From: Plantago ovata
Lineage: Eukaryota; Streptophyta; Magnoliopsida; Lamiales; Plantaginaceae
Reading direction: 5' to 3'
Length of the DNA stretch: 64,000 nucleotides
Assembly: GCA_028274465.1 (NCBI GenBank)
Contig: CM051457.1
Coordinates: forward strand, 49,136,362-49,200,361
Shown: piece after piece, positions 22,462 to 33,422 of the stretch
Numbering within the stretch: position 1 is the first letter of the stretch
Layout of the letters: each line of letters starts with the position of its first letter
Notes under the pieces: generated by a model
What the model saw: only the letters and a program-made list of their open reading frames with translations
Database searches by the model: none
Told to the model about the DNA's origin: nothing
Position numbers and translations under genes: made by a program

Positions 22462-23518
22462 TGATGAATGTGTATTTTACACTTTCATTCGAGTCTTTTT
22501 CACCTAATTTAGCTATCCTCTATGTTAATTTAGCTATATTTTAGTACATTTTATTAGAATAGTGTCACGTTTCCCTTTAGATTTTATTTTACAGGTTTTG
22601 GTTGAAATTCGGAGATTTACGGGCATTTATATTGAAGTCTACAAAGAATTGGTGTTCCAAAAGCATATTTGGAGTATCTGAAGGTTTCCGGATAGGATTT
22701 GGAATCTAGGGGCCGAATCTGGAGGTTAGAAGGCTACTAGAAGTCATAAACCGAGTCCGAAAAGGTGAAGAAATCCAAAACCGCGTCGAAAACGCGAAAA
22801 TACCGCGTTTACACTGTGGGGCGAACCGCCCCAGAGGAAATTCGGGCCTATATATAGTTGCGAGTTTTCTCTCCGAAAATCATATCTTTCCAAGCCTACT
22901 TTCTCACCTCTCTCTATAGTTTTAGGTAGGGACTTCCCGGGGCCTGTCCTGGGAGTTCCATAGCTTAGGGAATACTTTTTCATAGCAGATTGGAGCGCGT
23001 AGGATCGCAATCATCCGGAGATTGACATCCTTCGGTATCTTTGTATTTTACAACTTTTATCTACTTATTTTATATTCTTTCAATATGTTTTCTTCTATGA
23101 TTGCTATTGATTGCATGCCTATGAGTAGCTAAATTTATCGTTGGTGGTAGTATGTGAATTCTTAGCGAGGGAAGATAATCATGCTAATGGCTATATCGCG
23201 CATTATACACCGTGTCATTGCTTTATTTCGTTGATCAGTTGAACACCAAAATTCTCGTATGTTGTATTGATTATTATGCACACATGGACACTTGTCAACC
23301 AATCAGACCAATTATCTTCGTAGTGTTGAATAATTACGGAACACATTAGGACGTTAGTTGTTGATGAGTCAGACCCATACTATCTTCGTAGTGCTTAATA
23401 CTTGCAACAGGACACAAGATTGATTCAAAGATCTCTATGCAAGACCGAGGAATTTATGCATGATTATCGACCCATTATGTTAAGAAGGACCATACTATCA
23501 CCAACCTCCATTATCTGA
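22462..23518 (+). repeat. E2 3' LTR, right end lost
   Basis: Starts TGATGAATGTG after the polypurine tract. TATA box at 22848-22857, single palindrome at 22815-22834. It ends in ATTATCTGATT, where E3 LTR sequence on the opposite strand begins; the shared word CTGATT suggests a microhomology-mediated deletion. Confidence 0.8.
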
Positions 23519-24008
23519 TTGCATTCGGAAACAGTTGTTGAGATAACACCTTACAAGGCGAAACTATATAGGAGTTCGGAAGACGTGGGACATACCGCCC
23601 CAGATGTCGGGCGAACCGCCTGGCGTGGGGTGAACCGCCCCATATCCCGAGCGAACCGCCCGGGAGCTCCAGTGGCGGTGGACGCGTTTTCTTGACTTGA
23701 TTTCCTTTTTGGACTCGAATTTTGCCTTCTACTGACCTTTTAGCCTTGAAACTCGACCCCTAGACCTCAAATCTCGTTCGGGACCTTCTAGATACACCAC
23801 GGATGGCTACGAAAGATCAAATCTTCCACCTCTTCAATATAATTGCCCGGAAAATCATGTTTTTTACCTAAAATCTGAAAAATCCAAAGAAAATGGAAAC
23901 GTGACACTATTCTAATAAAATGCACTAAAATATAGCTAAATTATCATAGAAGATAGCTAAATAGGTGAAAAAAGACTCGAATGAAGGTGTAAAATACACG
24001 TTCATCAA
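23519..24008 (-). repeat. E3 3' LTR, inner fragment
   Basis: Matches 28003-28496. It carries the palindrome cluster (23584-23670) and a shortened TATA element (CTATATAGG), followed at 24009 by the E3 polypurine tract complement. Confidence 0.8.
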
Positions 24009-24879
24009 ACTCCCCAAACCGAACCTTTGCTTGTCCTCAAGCAACTAAGCTAGACTCTAATGCAAAAAATCAATGCAACACACAAAATGGAGTCTCATGC
24101 CAAATGAAATGAACTAATCTATTGAATCTATTAAAAACTTATGAACAAAGACCGTACAAATCATAACATGGATATTGGTTGAAGAATGCCTCGATTGACT
24201 CATACACATTCACATATGCACTACGTTAAACAAGATAGTCTCTCGTAACATTCTCTACCTGGACCTAGTTAGTGACGACGTAATGAAATATGTTAAAATA
24301 CGAATGGTTGTCCCGTGCCTATGAAACTGAGGACTTACTACTGTTCACCAAGTTAAGACTTTCCCTCAAAGAGGTCGAACCAATACTAGCTCTCATCAAA
24401 CGAATGAGGGTTCCCTAAAAGTTCACACTCCCCTATTCTACCCATATCTTAAGCAAAGTCATAAACTAATCACCACTTCCTGAATGGCAGGACGAGGGTG
24501 GTCTAGAAGAGATGATACTCAAACAATCAAAAGACAAAAAATTAAAACTCGATTACGAACATTACAAGAATTGAAAAATGAGACAAACACTTTGCTAAAC
24601 TGCTTTTTGGCTTTTTTTGGACCCTTCTTTGCTTTTTTGGGGTCTTTTCTTTTCCAGATTTTTATCTTTTTCCTGGAATTTTTCCTTCTCTTTTTTTTTT
24701 TTGATTTTTTTATAGCCAGCAGTAGCATAACGAAAGAGAAATTACATTGACTCACAAACGACCTCCCCAAACCGATTTGAAAGAATAGGTTGAAGCACAA
24801 ACTTTACGAAAAAGGAAAACAAACTCACAACACTCAAAAATCGAAAAACAAGTCATATGATAGCGTAACCCCCTCCCCA

Positions 24880-24901
24880 AACCTATTCGAAAGAATAGGT
24901 T
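24880..24901. repeat. Conserved hairpin of the E family (E3)
   Basis: Perfect nine-base arms with loop GAAA. A degenerate partner lies at 24769-24791, 111 bp away. Confidence 0.8.
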
Positions 24902-25602
24902 GCAAACAAAGGATCACACAATCTCACACTACCTCCTTCCTAGTCATTTAGCAATCTCAAAGCAAGGTGAAAACTTGTTGCCTCTTAGGTACATAATTAC
25001 TCGGGAAAACAACCACAAGACTCTAACATGCATCATCCTATTATAAAGGCCTTCGTGAACCGCAGTAGAGAAAACACCACTAAGTGATGTTGAGACTACC
25101 AAGCTTAACTAAGTGCAAACATAAATGTGACAAGCCAAGCGAGAAAAACCTCAAACAAATTCATAGAGATGAAACATATAGTCAAAGGTCATAACTAGTT
25201 AATCTACCCAATAATAAACTTCAAAAAATTTGGCAATAAACTCCACACAAAAACATGCAAAACTATACTAGGATGAACGTAGTGAATGCAACTAAATACT
25301 AAGAAAGCAGTAAACGTGCAAATTTAAATGCAAACAAAAGGTTTCACGAGTTTATCATAAACAAAACAAGTATAGAGATAGCCAGCGATAAGCCCCCCCC
25401 CAAACCTGAACGTCGTCGCTCGTCCCAGACGTCGAAAGTGGATTTCAGGTGAGAGCTAACTTGTACCTATAACCTATAGGACTCAAGGAAACTCGTGAGA
25501 AACCAAAACAGGCGATAAAAGAAGTAAAAAGATCAATAATTTAGCATAATAGGCGAAAAATGGGGATCCGAACGAAAATCCGGACCTCTGAGTTTCTGGA
25601 CA

Positions 25603-25714
25603 CCCGGGGCGAACCGCCCCAGGTGGGGGGCGATTCGCCTGGGGCGTCAATAACGTCCCAGGAGGCCTGGTCTTGCCAGGCGAATCGCCCCACATGGTGG
25701 GCGGTTCGCCTGGC
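25603..25714. promoter_or_regulatory. Internal GC-palindrome cluster of E3, downstream of gag
   Basis: Four to five GGGCGAACCGCCC / GGCGATTCGCC units outside the LTR, just after the gag stop in element sense. The same arrangement occurs in E4 at 43226-43336. Confidence 0.7.
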
Positions 25715-25866
25715 ATCTCCAGACTCCTGGAGACGCCATTTTCCTCCCAAAACGCAAAATTATCATCTTAAAGCCTATTTTATCACCAAAAACACACGAA
25801 AAATAAATATGCATGCAATGCAAGAAAGCGATAAAACTAAACTACATGCAACCATTACCACTAATG

Positions 25867-26745
25867 TTATCCATTATCAAATGGAAACGAATCTTGTGCA
25901 TCCGTTCCATTACTCCTCGCATCTTGGGAACCATCCTTGGCTCCTCTCCGTATCTGCTCAAGCAAGTCCACAATTCCCTTAAAACTAAAATTAACAAAAC
26001 CAAAAAAACCTAAATCTAAAAAATAACCAAGGGAATCAGATGGAAAATAAAAAGAGAAAAGAGGATCAAAACTCCTTTGGAACTCATAGGTGGGTGCATG
26101 GACCAGAACGTAGGAGTCAAGATCAAGAGTATCAGCCGCAATTGATTCAGAGACACCAAAATCTTCAGAGATTGGCTCCTCGACCTCAACACAACTCACG
26201 CCATCACCTTCTGACTCAAGCGAAGCAATCGATTCAGTTATCACCTCCTCCACGACTTCCTCTTGACCAATAACGTCGACATCCGCAAGTAAGGACGTGG
26301 AATCCAAGCTAAGCTCTGAGGAGACTTCATCAATGGATTCTTCTCCACATTCCTCTTCATCGGCAATGTCGATTTCTGGTGGCTGACTACTGAAGCGAGA
26401 CGTCCATGCCCTTGACCCGGGAGGTGAATCCCTATCCCAATGTTCCAGAAACTTGCTGGTTACTTCACCCCAAGTGCGCAATGATTTTTCCGGCGGGATT
26501 CTGAGCCATCCTCGAGCGTACCCTTTCAAGGCTCCCATAAATCCTCTCATAAAAAGTTGCTCATGTGATAAAATAACCCCCTCCTCATTCTCACGAGGTA
26601 TCCTCAACACACCTTCCTCGTACGTCTCTAAGAACCCTCTTGGATCATCACCCATCGAAAACGTGGAGAGAATGGAGTAGTACGAAGGATCGAAGTCATA
26701 ATTCCTGCAATCGTCATCCAATGTTATGCAAGGCCCTCGAGCCAT
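25867..26745 (-). CDS. Short retrotransposon Gag of E3 (292 aa)
   Basis: Open frame encoding the short Gag of this family: RGPCITLDDDCRNYDF at the start, a core ending SLRTWGEVTSKFLEHWD, an acidic middle and a Phe-rich segment near the C-terminus. In E4 the gene starts ATGAGTCGAACT; here that ATG is ATT, so the first usable in-frame ATG is 26745, fifteen codons later. It lacks the second half of a normal Gag and any zinc knuckle. It is the only uninterrupted copy of this short form in the window. It should act, if at all, with proteins from a related autonomous element. Confidence 0.75.
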   Translation of the reverse strand: MARGPCITLDDDCRNYDFDPSYYSILSTFSMGDDPRGFLETYEEGVLRIPRENEEGVILSHEQLFMRGFMGALKGYARGWLRIPPEKSLRTWGEVTSKFLEHWDRDSPPGSRAWTSRFSSQPPEIDIADEEECGEESIDEVSSELSLDSTSLLADVDVIGQEEVVEEVITESIASLESEGDGVSCVEVEEPISEDFGVSESIAADTLDLDSYVLVHAPTYEFQRSFDPLFSFYFPSDSLGYFLDLGFFGFVNFSFKGIVDLLEQIRRGAKDGSQDARSNGTDAQDSFPFDNG

Positions 26746-27075
26746 CACATACCGGGGCAACGGAGGTTGACTAATCCTTTCATATGACTAGTTTCTGCAC
26801 ATGAGGAAACAAGAAACCAAGGAGCAGAATCCACAAAAGAAAAACAAAAACTTGCAAAGAAAAACACAAAGAGTGCAAACAAACACAATGTAACCGAGAA
26901 CTTCGAGAGCACAATCACGCAAGGTAACCAAGATCAGATTAGATGAATTTACTGAAAAAGATAGGGGGAAAGAAATAGGGTAAGAAAGTGAAATTTTTTG
27001 AGAGCAAACCCCCAGAGCCTATTTTGAATCGAATGCTGAAAATATAAATAAGCTAAAGAGAAAAAAGGAGTACAG

Positions 27076-27093
27076 TCCCCGGCAACGGCGCCA
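27076..27093 (-). promoter_or_regulatory. E3 primer-binding site, tRNA-Asp type
   Basis: TGGCGCCGTTGCCGGGGA on the minus strand, a perfect 18-base match to the complement of tRNA-Asp(GTC). Confidence 0.95.
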
Positions 27094-27096
27094 ATT

Positions 27097-28496
27097 TGAT
27101 GAAACCGAATTTGTCAGACTCATTTAATCAAATAAATTTGTTTTTAGCCAAAGGCAATTCACAACTACAACGAAAACCGTAGTGTAGCAGTAAAATAACC
27201 TCGACTGTCGATCTCTAAGGACTATAACTAGCTTTATCTAATTTAACTTAGACTATAAACTCAACAAACGACTTAGCACAGATTTTCTTATCAATAAAAA
27301 TGGAAGTTAGTGATAGTATGATCATTCAAAGCATCAGGTTAATAATCATGCATGAAGTACTTGAACGTTTGCATAGAGATCTAAGATCATGAATTGTCCA
27401 ATGTGTTCCGTTCAATTCAACACTACGAAGATAGGGGGCTTAGATAGATAAGAGAAATAAAGCAATAAGTCAAGTGTGAATCGCGTTACAGCCAATCATG
27501 CATAAGCAAGAACCCTAGCTAAGAAATCACATACTATCACCAACGATAGATTTAGTTACTCATAGATATGATGCAATCAACAAGAATCAAAGCAAGATTG
27601 AATGAAAACATGTTGAAAGAAATAAATATAAATAGAAAAATTGTGAGATACAATGTTACCGACGAAGGTTGTCAATCTCCGAAGAATTGCTAGCTCACAA
27701 GCAAGAATTGATAAACAACGAGGTCCAATTTCTATGCTTAATCCTCCAAATTGATAAGAAAAAGAGTCTCCTATGCTAAGAATTCCCAGAACAGGCTCTG
27801 GAGAATTCGTCTCTAAAACTAATGTGATAGGGTCTTGAAAAACGTAGAAATAGGCGTGTTGAATATGTCTCCAGATCTGGTTATGAGCATGCAATAATCA
27901 CCCCTTTATATAGCCTTCAATTTGCAGCTAAACCTAAAGGAATTCGAATAGGAATTGAATTCAAATAGGAATTGATTTCCTAATGGAGACAATTACCTTT
28001 TCCTGATTGCATTCGGAAACACTTGTTGAGATAACACCTTACAAGGCGAAACTATATATAGGAGTTCGGAAGACGTGGGGCGAACCGCCCCATACGCCGG
28101 GCGAACCGCCTGGCGTGGGGCGAACCGCCCCATATCCCGGGCGAACCGCCCGGGAGCTCCAGTGGCGGTGGACGCGTTTTCTTGACTTGATTTTCTTTTT
28201 GGACTCGAATTTTGCCTTCTAGTGACCTTTTAGCCTTGAAACTCGACCCCTAGACCTCAAATATCGTCCTGAACCTTCTAGACACACCACGGATGGCTAC
28301 AAAACATCAAATGTTCCACCTCTTCAATATAATTGCCCAGAAAATCACATTTTTTACCTAAAATCTGAAAAATGCAAAGAAAAGGGAAACGTAACACTAT
28401 TCTAATAAAATGCACTAAAATATAGCTAAATTATCATAGAGGATAGCTAAATAGGTGAAAAAGACTCGAATGAAGGTGCAAAATACACGTTCATCA
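27097..28496 (-). repeat. E3 5' LTR (1,400 bp)
   Basis: Ends TGATGAAA at 27097 and GTTCATCA at 28496. TATA box at 28052-28061, palindrome cluster 28074-28152. It is longer than the E1 and E4 LTRs because of an extra segment around 27860-28010. Confidence 0.85.
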
Positions 28497-29053
28497 GTCA
28501 AATATGCATTACAATGCACTGATAATTAGGCCCTAGTAAATCAAACGCTTCAATTTATAGTCAAGAACATGAAGCGAGAGACATTTGCTTGTGGTCAGGG
28601 TTGCAACTTCGGTCCTCCTCGTCTGAATGATATCCACGAAGACTTGTTGCTAACAATGGTCTGTGCTTCGAGGTTTGCCTCCCCGAACATGATGACAAGG
28701 GATGCTGTGGAGAAGACCTATTTGTCTCAATGGACTATTGACATGCATCCTGTGCAGCCTGGTTGGTGTTTCACAAAGGAAATGTTGTTGGAGCTGTTCA
28801 ACAACCTTTTCATGCGGCACAACGCATGGACCTACATCAAGAGCCTGCCTGGTGTTTCCTTATATAATCACCAGACTCAGATCTACCTCCCAAGCGTGCT
28901 TAAGCCTGGAATAGAGAGCGTAAGTGTTCCCCTTTTACATTCTCAAATTAAAAACTATAACTAAACATATAAATGCCTCTCACATTGTGTTCAATTTTAA
29001 ATATCTGACAGTATACTTATGAGAAGAGGTGGGATAATGAATAATATTTTTTT

Positions 29054-30221
29054 GGGTAATTTGCATCTACCCCCTTGTTAGTTTGGTTAATAACAGATCT
29101 TGCCCTCTTAGTTGAACAATTACATGTAGCCCAATGCTAGACAAAAACAATTACAGATAAACCCACGAACTTGACTTTTTTCGAATTAAGAGCTGGAAGT
29201 TACAAATTTAACCCTGCCGGAATTTCAGATTTTGGCCTCAGACAAACACCTTAAATTTTCATTATTTACACATTTACCTCTAAACTATTTTATTTTACAA
29301 ATTAACTTAAATTTATTTCAAATTAACCACAAAAATTATATAAACATTAAACTGAACAAATAATAATTATAAAATAACCCCAAATTAAGGTTTTCTTTTA
29401 AAACAACCCCAAAACAGATTTAAAAAAAAAAAAACATAAAAAAAAAGCTATCATCATCGGAGCTTTAACAGCTCCGATCGTAGCTGTATCCAGCTCCCGC
29501 TGGAGCTGTTAAAAAGCTCCGATCGGAGCTGTTTTACAGCTCCAATCGGAGTTGTAACAACTCCGGCCAGGAGCTGTTTTGCAGCTCCCGTCGGAGCTGG
29601 ATCCAGCTCCAGCCGGAGCTGTTTTACAGCTCCGATCGGAGCTGTAACAGCTCTGGACAGGAGCTATTTTGCAGCTCCCGTCGGAGCTGTTTTACAGCTG
29701 GAGCTGTTTTACAGCTCCGATCGGAGCTGTAACAGCTCCGGACAGTAGCTATTTTGCAGCTCCCGTCGGAGCTGTAACAGCTCCGGACAGGAGCTTATTT
29801 GCAGCTCCCGTTGGAGCTGTTTTACAGCTCCAATCGGAGCTTTGGAGCTGTTGGAGCTGTTTTGCAGCTCCCGTCGGAGCTGTTAAAAAGCTCTGATCGG
29901 AGCTGTATCCAGCTCCGATCGGAGTTGATCAGTACCGGCCGCCGGAAAATAGTCAGCCACGAGGAGGAGTAGGGAAGAAGAAGAAGATGGTGGAATAAAA
30001 AAGAAAAGATAAAAAATAAGAAAAGAGAAAAGATTTAAAAAAGAAGAAAATGAAAAATAAATTTTAAATATCTAAGGCCTTGTTTGGCCGGAGAAAACAT
30101 AAAAGTGTATAACGGCGAAGTCAACTTTTTTTTGGTCTCTGGGGCTACATGTAATTGTTAAACTAGAGAGGGAGGATCCGTAATTAGGGTCTCCAACGAG
30201 GGGGGTGGATGTAATTTTCCC
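29054..30221. mobile_element. Non-autonomous Mutator-like element (MULE) in the intron of gene A
   Basis: The ends GGGTAATTTGCATCTACCCC and (complement) GGGAAAATTACATCCACCCC are terminal inverted repeats alignable for about 80 bp, sharing AACAATTACATGTAGCCC. Identical 9-bp duplications TATTTTTTT flank it at 29045-29053 and 30222-30230, the Mutator hallmark. There is no transposase; the interior is AT-rich flanks around a GC-rich palindromic minisatellite. Confidence 0.9.
29456..29935. repeat. Palindromic GGAGCTG minisatellite inside the MULE
   Basis: A unit of about 65-70 bp made of nested inverted repeats, such as AGCTCCGATCGGAGCT and GGAGCTGT-TTT-ACAGCTCC, repeated about six times with variation. 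Both strands would fold strongly. The open frame across it is a by-product of the repeat. Confidence 0.9.
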
Positions 30222-30419
30222 TATTTTTTTTGTTTTCAGATGTTCGATCACGCCATGGAATACTTTGACAGGGTTGAGCCCTTCGCTGGACGTCTCTGGA
30301 GTGCTTTCTGTGGGACATAGTTTGATCTTCTGGGAAACACAACGACACTGATAGGCGAGATAACTGAGCCGGAGGAGGAACTAGACCGCATTGATCCTAC
30401 TTACACTTACGAAGGCTAA

Positions 30420-30834
30420 CCAAATGATGTTGCAAAGCCTTGAAACTCCTTCTGTGTGTTTGTTTGAAGGCGTGCGCTGGAAACCTCAGTCACCGTCATC
30501 CCTTTCAAGCTAATTAAATCTCCATTGCAACCTTCATTTCCTAAGCAATGTGTCCTACCCCATGCTTCAGTAGAAAAATGGGAAGAGAAGAAAAAAAATC
30601 AAAATTTGTAGGATTTTACTATTTGTTTCCATGTTTTCTTAACTTTCGGGTTGTTTCCGTGATTGACTAGTGATTGTAAACTCTGCTTAAGTTGATGTAC
30701 CCGTGTTCACGCGTTGCTTGATTTCCATATCGTGATCATTTAGTTTGTGCGAACCTTTTATTTGTGTGAACATTCTCTACCTCATTTGGCAATGAACTAG
30801 TCTTACTCATCGCATTTCAAACTGCAGTGCTTAT
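30420..30834. other. Intergenic between tandem genes A and B
   Basis: AT-rich, no gene recognised. It should hold the 3' UTR of A and the promoter or an unseen leader exon of B (an AAACTGCAG acceptor-like word ends just before the start of B). Confidence 0.5.
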
Positions 30835-31515
30835 ATGGGTACCCTTGGAAAGACCTTTTATTGTGGTACCCTCAGGTGTATCTTTCCACCCGACACAACA
30901 TGGTCTCCAAGGCAGGATGGGACTTTACTACAATTCGTCAGAGATACTAGTCGTTCACGACTTAGTAGGGGGCACGTAGAGATGTTTTTGCTAGGGAAAT
31001 GGACTAAGTCCCTCCATCAGTTTTATGATTGGCAGTGTTTTAGCAAGAATTTTGTTCTTGCCAAATTAAGCCTCTTGGTATTGCGATATAATGCATGGAC
31101 TTATCTCACCCGTCTGCCCGGAGTAGAGATTTACCATGAGCACATATCACTTTACGTTCCAACAGTCCTCAAGTTGGGTATAAAGAAGGTGACAATATGG
31201 TTGCATCCTTGTAATACTCTCTAATGGAACTATCCCGACTCTTTTAGTAGTCACATACTCATACTGTTTAATTACTCTCCGCAGATGTTTTTCTCAGCTA
31301 CACAGTACATCAGCAAGTACGAGAACTCACATTTACTCTTAAGAGAAGCCTTTGAGGGAACTACCTTTGATGTTACTTCGGCTGCATATTACCCGTTTGA
31401 AAATATGATAGGAGAGTTTGTCCAGCCGGTTCCTAAAATTAGCCGAATTGATGTAACTTTCATCACGGAGTCATGGGGATATGATGGATCTGATAGTAGT
31501 TATGAGTCAGAGTAG
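30835..31515 (+). CDS. Small Myb/SANT-like gene B (194 aa, two exons)
   Basis: Exon 1 is 30835-31188 and exon 2 31285-31515, joined in phase 0 across a 96-bp intron (AAG|GTGACA ... CCGCAG). The protein has a Cys/Phe-containing N-terminus, a helix with RYNAWTYLTRLPGVEIY like the C-terminal Myb/SANT-like helix, then a W/F-rich second segment and an acidic end (YDGSDSSYESE). Both exons are open, unlike its tandem neighbour A. Family assignment is by shape and intron position, not by a database match. A DNA-binding or adaptor role is inferred only. An earlier exon cannot be excluded. Confidence 0.6.
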
Positions 31516-32009
31516 ATACTATCCCTTAAATGTGTTGTTCTTAGAAGACACTCAATCAGAGTTGAAGTACATGATTTTTTTGCAAATAACTAGTCAATAT
31601 TTTATTTCCAGGTGGTATATTGCATGGTTATGAGGTTAGTTTTGGTTCAATTGATGACAGTTGAAGAATGTAAAAATATGTCTATAGAGGGACAGCTTCC
31701 AATCAAGTTTCTCTTCAATTTCTCATGTCCATAACATTGCCATATAATTGTCAACCATCGACCCAAATGTGCACGAAATCAATAGTAATAAGAAAATCAC
31801 AACCAAGATGCAAGAGTTAAAAAAGAGTTAACCCAACTTTTAGAGGTGAACGATGAACAATCTTACAACTAACAGGAATTGGAAAACAAATATGCTGCAG
31901 AAGGTACATTTGTTATCCTATGAAAACTTCATAATAAGACATGTACTAGAAATCTCACATGACTCTATACGAATTCAGATGTGGGTACGTTTTTTATTTC
32001 TGATCTGAT
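31516..32009. other. Intergenic or intronic sequence
   Basis: AT-rich, with no open frame I can support. An exon preceding the possible B3 fragment could lie here but was not found. Confidence 0.4.
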
Positions 32010-32015
32010 TTTCAG

Positions 32016-32277
32016 GCATCGAAGGGTTGTACCCATACTGCCTCTAGGATTCGTCTCCTATAGGACCATCGACCTCATCATTGTCCCTGTTGAGAATGGT
32101 TACAGCGAAACCGGGAGGGCCGTGATACCTGAAATGAATTGTGTAACCAGTCCGGACCCCGTAATGCTCTACGAAAGTGGCCCATCCTCGAAGAAGAAGT
32201 ACGTGTCCGTTTTCACGAGTAATGCCAACTTGGAAGGGAACTCCATTGCCTTCTTGGACGGTGATACCATCGTCTAG
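32016..32277 (+). CDS. Possible B3-like exon
   Basis: An acceptor TTTTCAG ends at about 32015 and the following frame stays open to TAG at 32275. It contains RRVVPILPLGFVSYRTIDLI, which lines up with the strand after the first exon of the B3 gene at 35988 (VVPLVFRRKLGYELGLTMVL), and ends in FTSNANLEGNSIAFLDGD, reminiscent of the F..N.L..GD.+.F end of B3 domains. No upstream exon was found, so it is a fragment or part of an unseen gene. Confidence 0.4.
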
Positions 32278-32782
32278 TTCAAACCCGTATTTCTCACAAA
32301 AATCATGTGGTAGTTCCTGTATTTTATAGAAAAGTTTTCCTTAGGGAATACCATTAAACAAAATTTAACTTGAATCACATATTTTCTAATACTCACCAAA
32401 TTGTGTTTTTCCCTTGCACCTATCACCTTCGAGAATGTTGCTGGCGCTTGAATGCTCATACTTACCTTAGCTAAGTGTTGAATTCTTTAAGTTAGTTGGA
32501 AGATCACATGTGGTGTGGGAAACGAGCATGCGTGCTCTCTTATTTATAAACAAAGGTAGAGGGAACAATTGGATAGTTCTAAGTAGTACATGTGTACATT
32601 TTTTTTTGTTCCTATGTAGAAATTTTAAATGAAGCACATTGTAATCATGATATGTAAATTTATTTTAACGGCAGTAATTTATTGCTTTCAGACAAAAAAA
32701 GTGTGACTATAAAATGCTTATTTGGGGAAACAATGTTTTTGCAAATTTATTACTAACTACTACCCTTTTACCCAATTCCATC
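32278..32782. other. Upstream region of gene D
   Basis: AT-rich, no gene recognised. Confidence 0.4.
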
Positions 32783-33422
32783 ATGAATATGGACTTCTCT
32801 TATTATCTTGCCCAACCAGATTTGCTTTTTCCACACAGCAGCAGTTGGAATTTTCTCGTGGTTGATTGTTTTGTTCAATCCTTGAGCCATGAAGCAAAGC
32901 AACTAGGAGGTTTAAACATACTACAGTCACCTCACTTGCGTGTTGTTGAGAAGGCGTATACGGCAATTTCAAAAAAGTTCGAAGACTATCCTTGGGACTA
33001 TACGATGCAAGAATGTTCATTTCATTTGAGCTTCCTATTTGACAGGTTCCGGTGTTTCGGTTTCTTACTAACACAAAACTGCATCGAATGGGAAAGGGCA
33101 TGTAATATAGTTAGAATCTTGGATGCCACAAGGTTCCAGGAGATTTGCAATGTAAGTCGTATGACTTAGTTTTGTTACTATATTTTAGGTCGTGTACAAA
33201 TTGTTTATGTTTTAACTATATCCACCCTTCTTAGAAATTGTCTTTTTTTTTTTCCAATTTCTGCACCAGGAAGACTACATCACTGAAGCATATGCTTACA
33301 AAGGCGATCCCCATTGGAGCGAGTTAGAGGTTATATTTGGTTCATTTGAAATGTACAAATCTAACTGCCTAAGGAAGGTTAGATTTAGGGAGGTATTTGA
33401 AACCGCTGAACTTGTGAACTAG
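32783..33422 (+). CDS. Small Myb/SANT-like gene D (173 aa, two exons, intact)
   Basis: Exon 1 is 32783-33151 (AAT|GTAAGT) and exon 2 33270-33422 (CACCAG|GAA), phase 0, ending TAG. Exon 1 carries FLFDRFRCFGFLL and exon 2 AYAYKGDPHWSELEVIFG. The layout matches the C-terminal half of Myb/SANT-like domains: an R-F helix, an L..G turn, a W/F..I strand, the intron, then AY..G...W..L..IFG. The ATG at 32783 was chosen because its first residues (MNMDFSYY) correspond to the start of E; the frame is open further upstream without similarity. It lies tail to tail with E, 312 bp away. It is the only undamaged copy of this subfamily in the window. Confidence 0.65.

Larger units (their letters stand above)
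18236..23518 (+). mobile_element. E2: gag-only Athila-type element, 3' LTR truncated
   Basis: Plus-strand order: 5' LTR 18236-19411, primer site 19415, full-size gag 19685-21010, non-coding region with paired hairpins and an A-rich tract, polypurine tract before 22462, 3' LTR 22462-23518. The 3' LTR lacks its last 200 bp compared with the 5' copy and joins opposite-strand E3 LTR sequence at about 23518. The first three LTR bases at 18236 read TCA rather than TGA. Confidence 0.85.
18092..28496 (-). mobile_element. E3: gag-only Athila-type element, left end truncated, disrupted by E2
   Basis: On the minus strand: 5' LTR 27097-28496, tRNA-Asp primer site 27076-27093, gag 26745-25867, palindrome cluster, conserved non-coding block, polypurine tract after 24008, then a 3' LTR surviving as two pieces, 23519-24008 and 18092-18235. 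E2 lies between the pieces. About 500 bp of LTR present in the 5' copy (27500-28000) is missing between them, so a deletion accompanied or followed the E2 insertion. The first 250 bp of the 3' LTR is also absent at 18092. No target duplication can be identified because the left end is lost. Confidence 0.8.
28569..30419 (+). pseudogene. Small Myb/SANT-like gene A, with a stop in exon 2
   Basis: Exon 1 (28569-28919, 117 codons, donor GTAAGT) and exon 2 (30240-30419) align with gene B: HNAWTYIKSLPGVSLY against YNAWTYLTRLPGVEIY, then MFDHAMEYFDR against MFFSATQYISK. The LPGV helix region resembles the C-terminal half of a Myb/SANT-like domain. A TAG at 30318-30320 interrupts exon 2 where B has Thr; the frame then continues to TAA at 30417. 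The intron (1,320 bp) contains a MULE ending nine bases before the acceptor AG; without it the intron would be about 143 bp. The start is uncertain because an upstream exon may exist. Confidence 0.6.

Noticed and set aside
29669..29896. Open frame with SWSCF and APVGAV repeats
   Set aside because: Translation of the palindromic minisatellite; no independent coding evidence.
31981..32015. ATG at 31979 or upstream as start of the orphan exon
   Set aside because: The sequence just before 32016 looks like an intron end (T-rich followed by CAG), and the upstream codons show no similarity.
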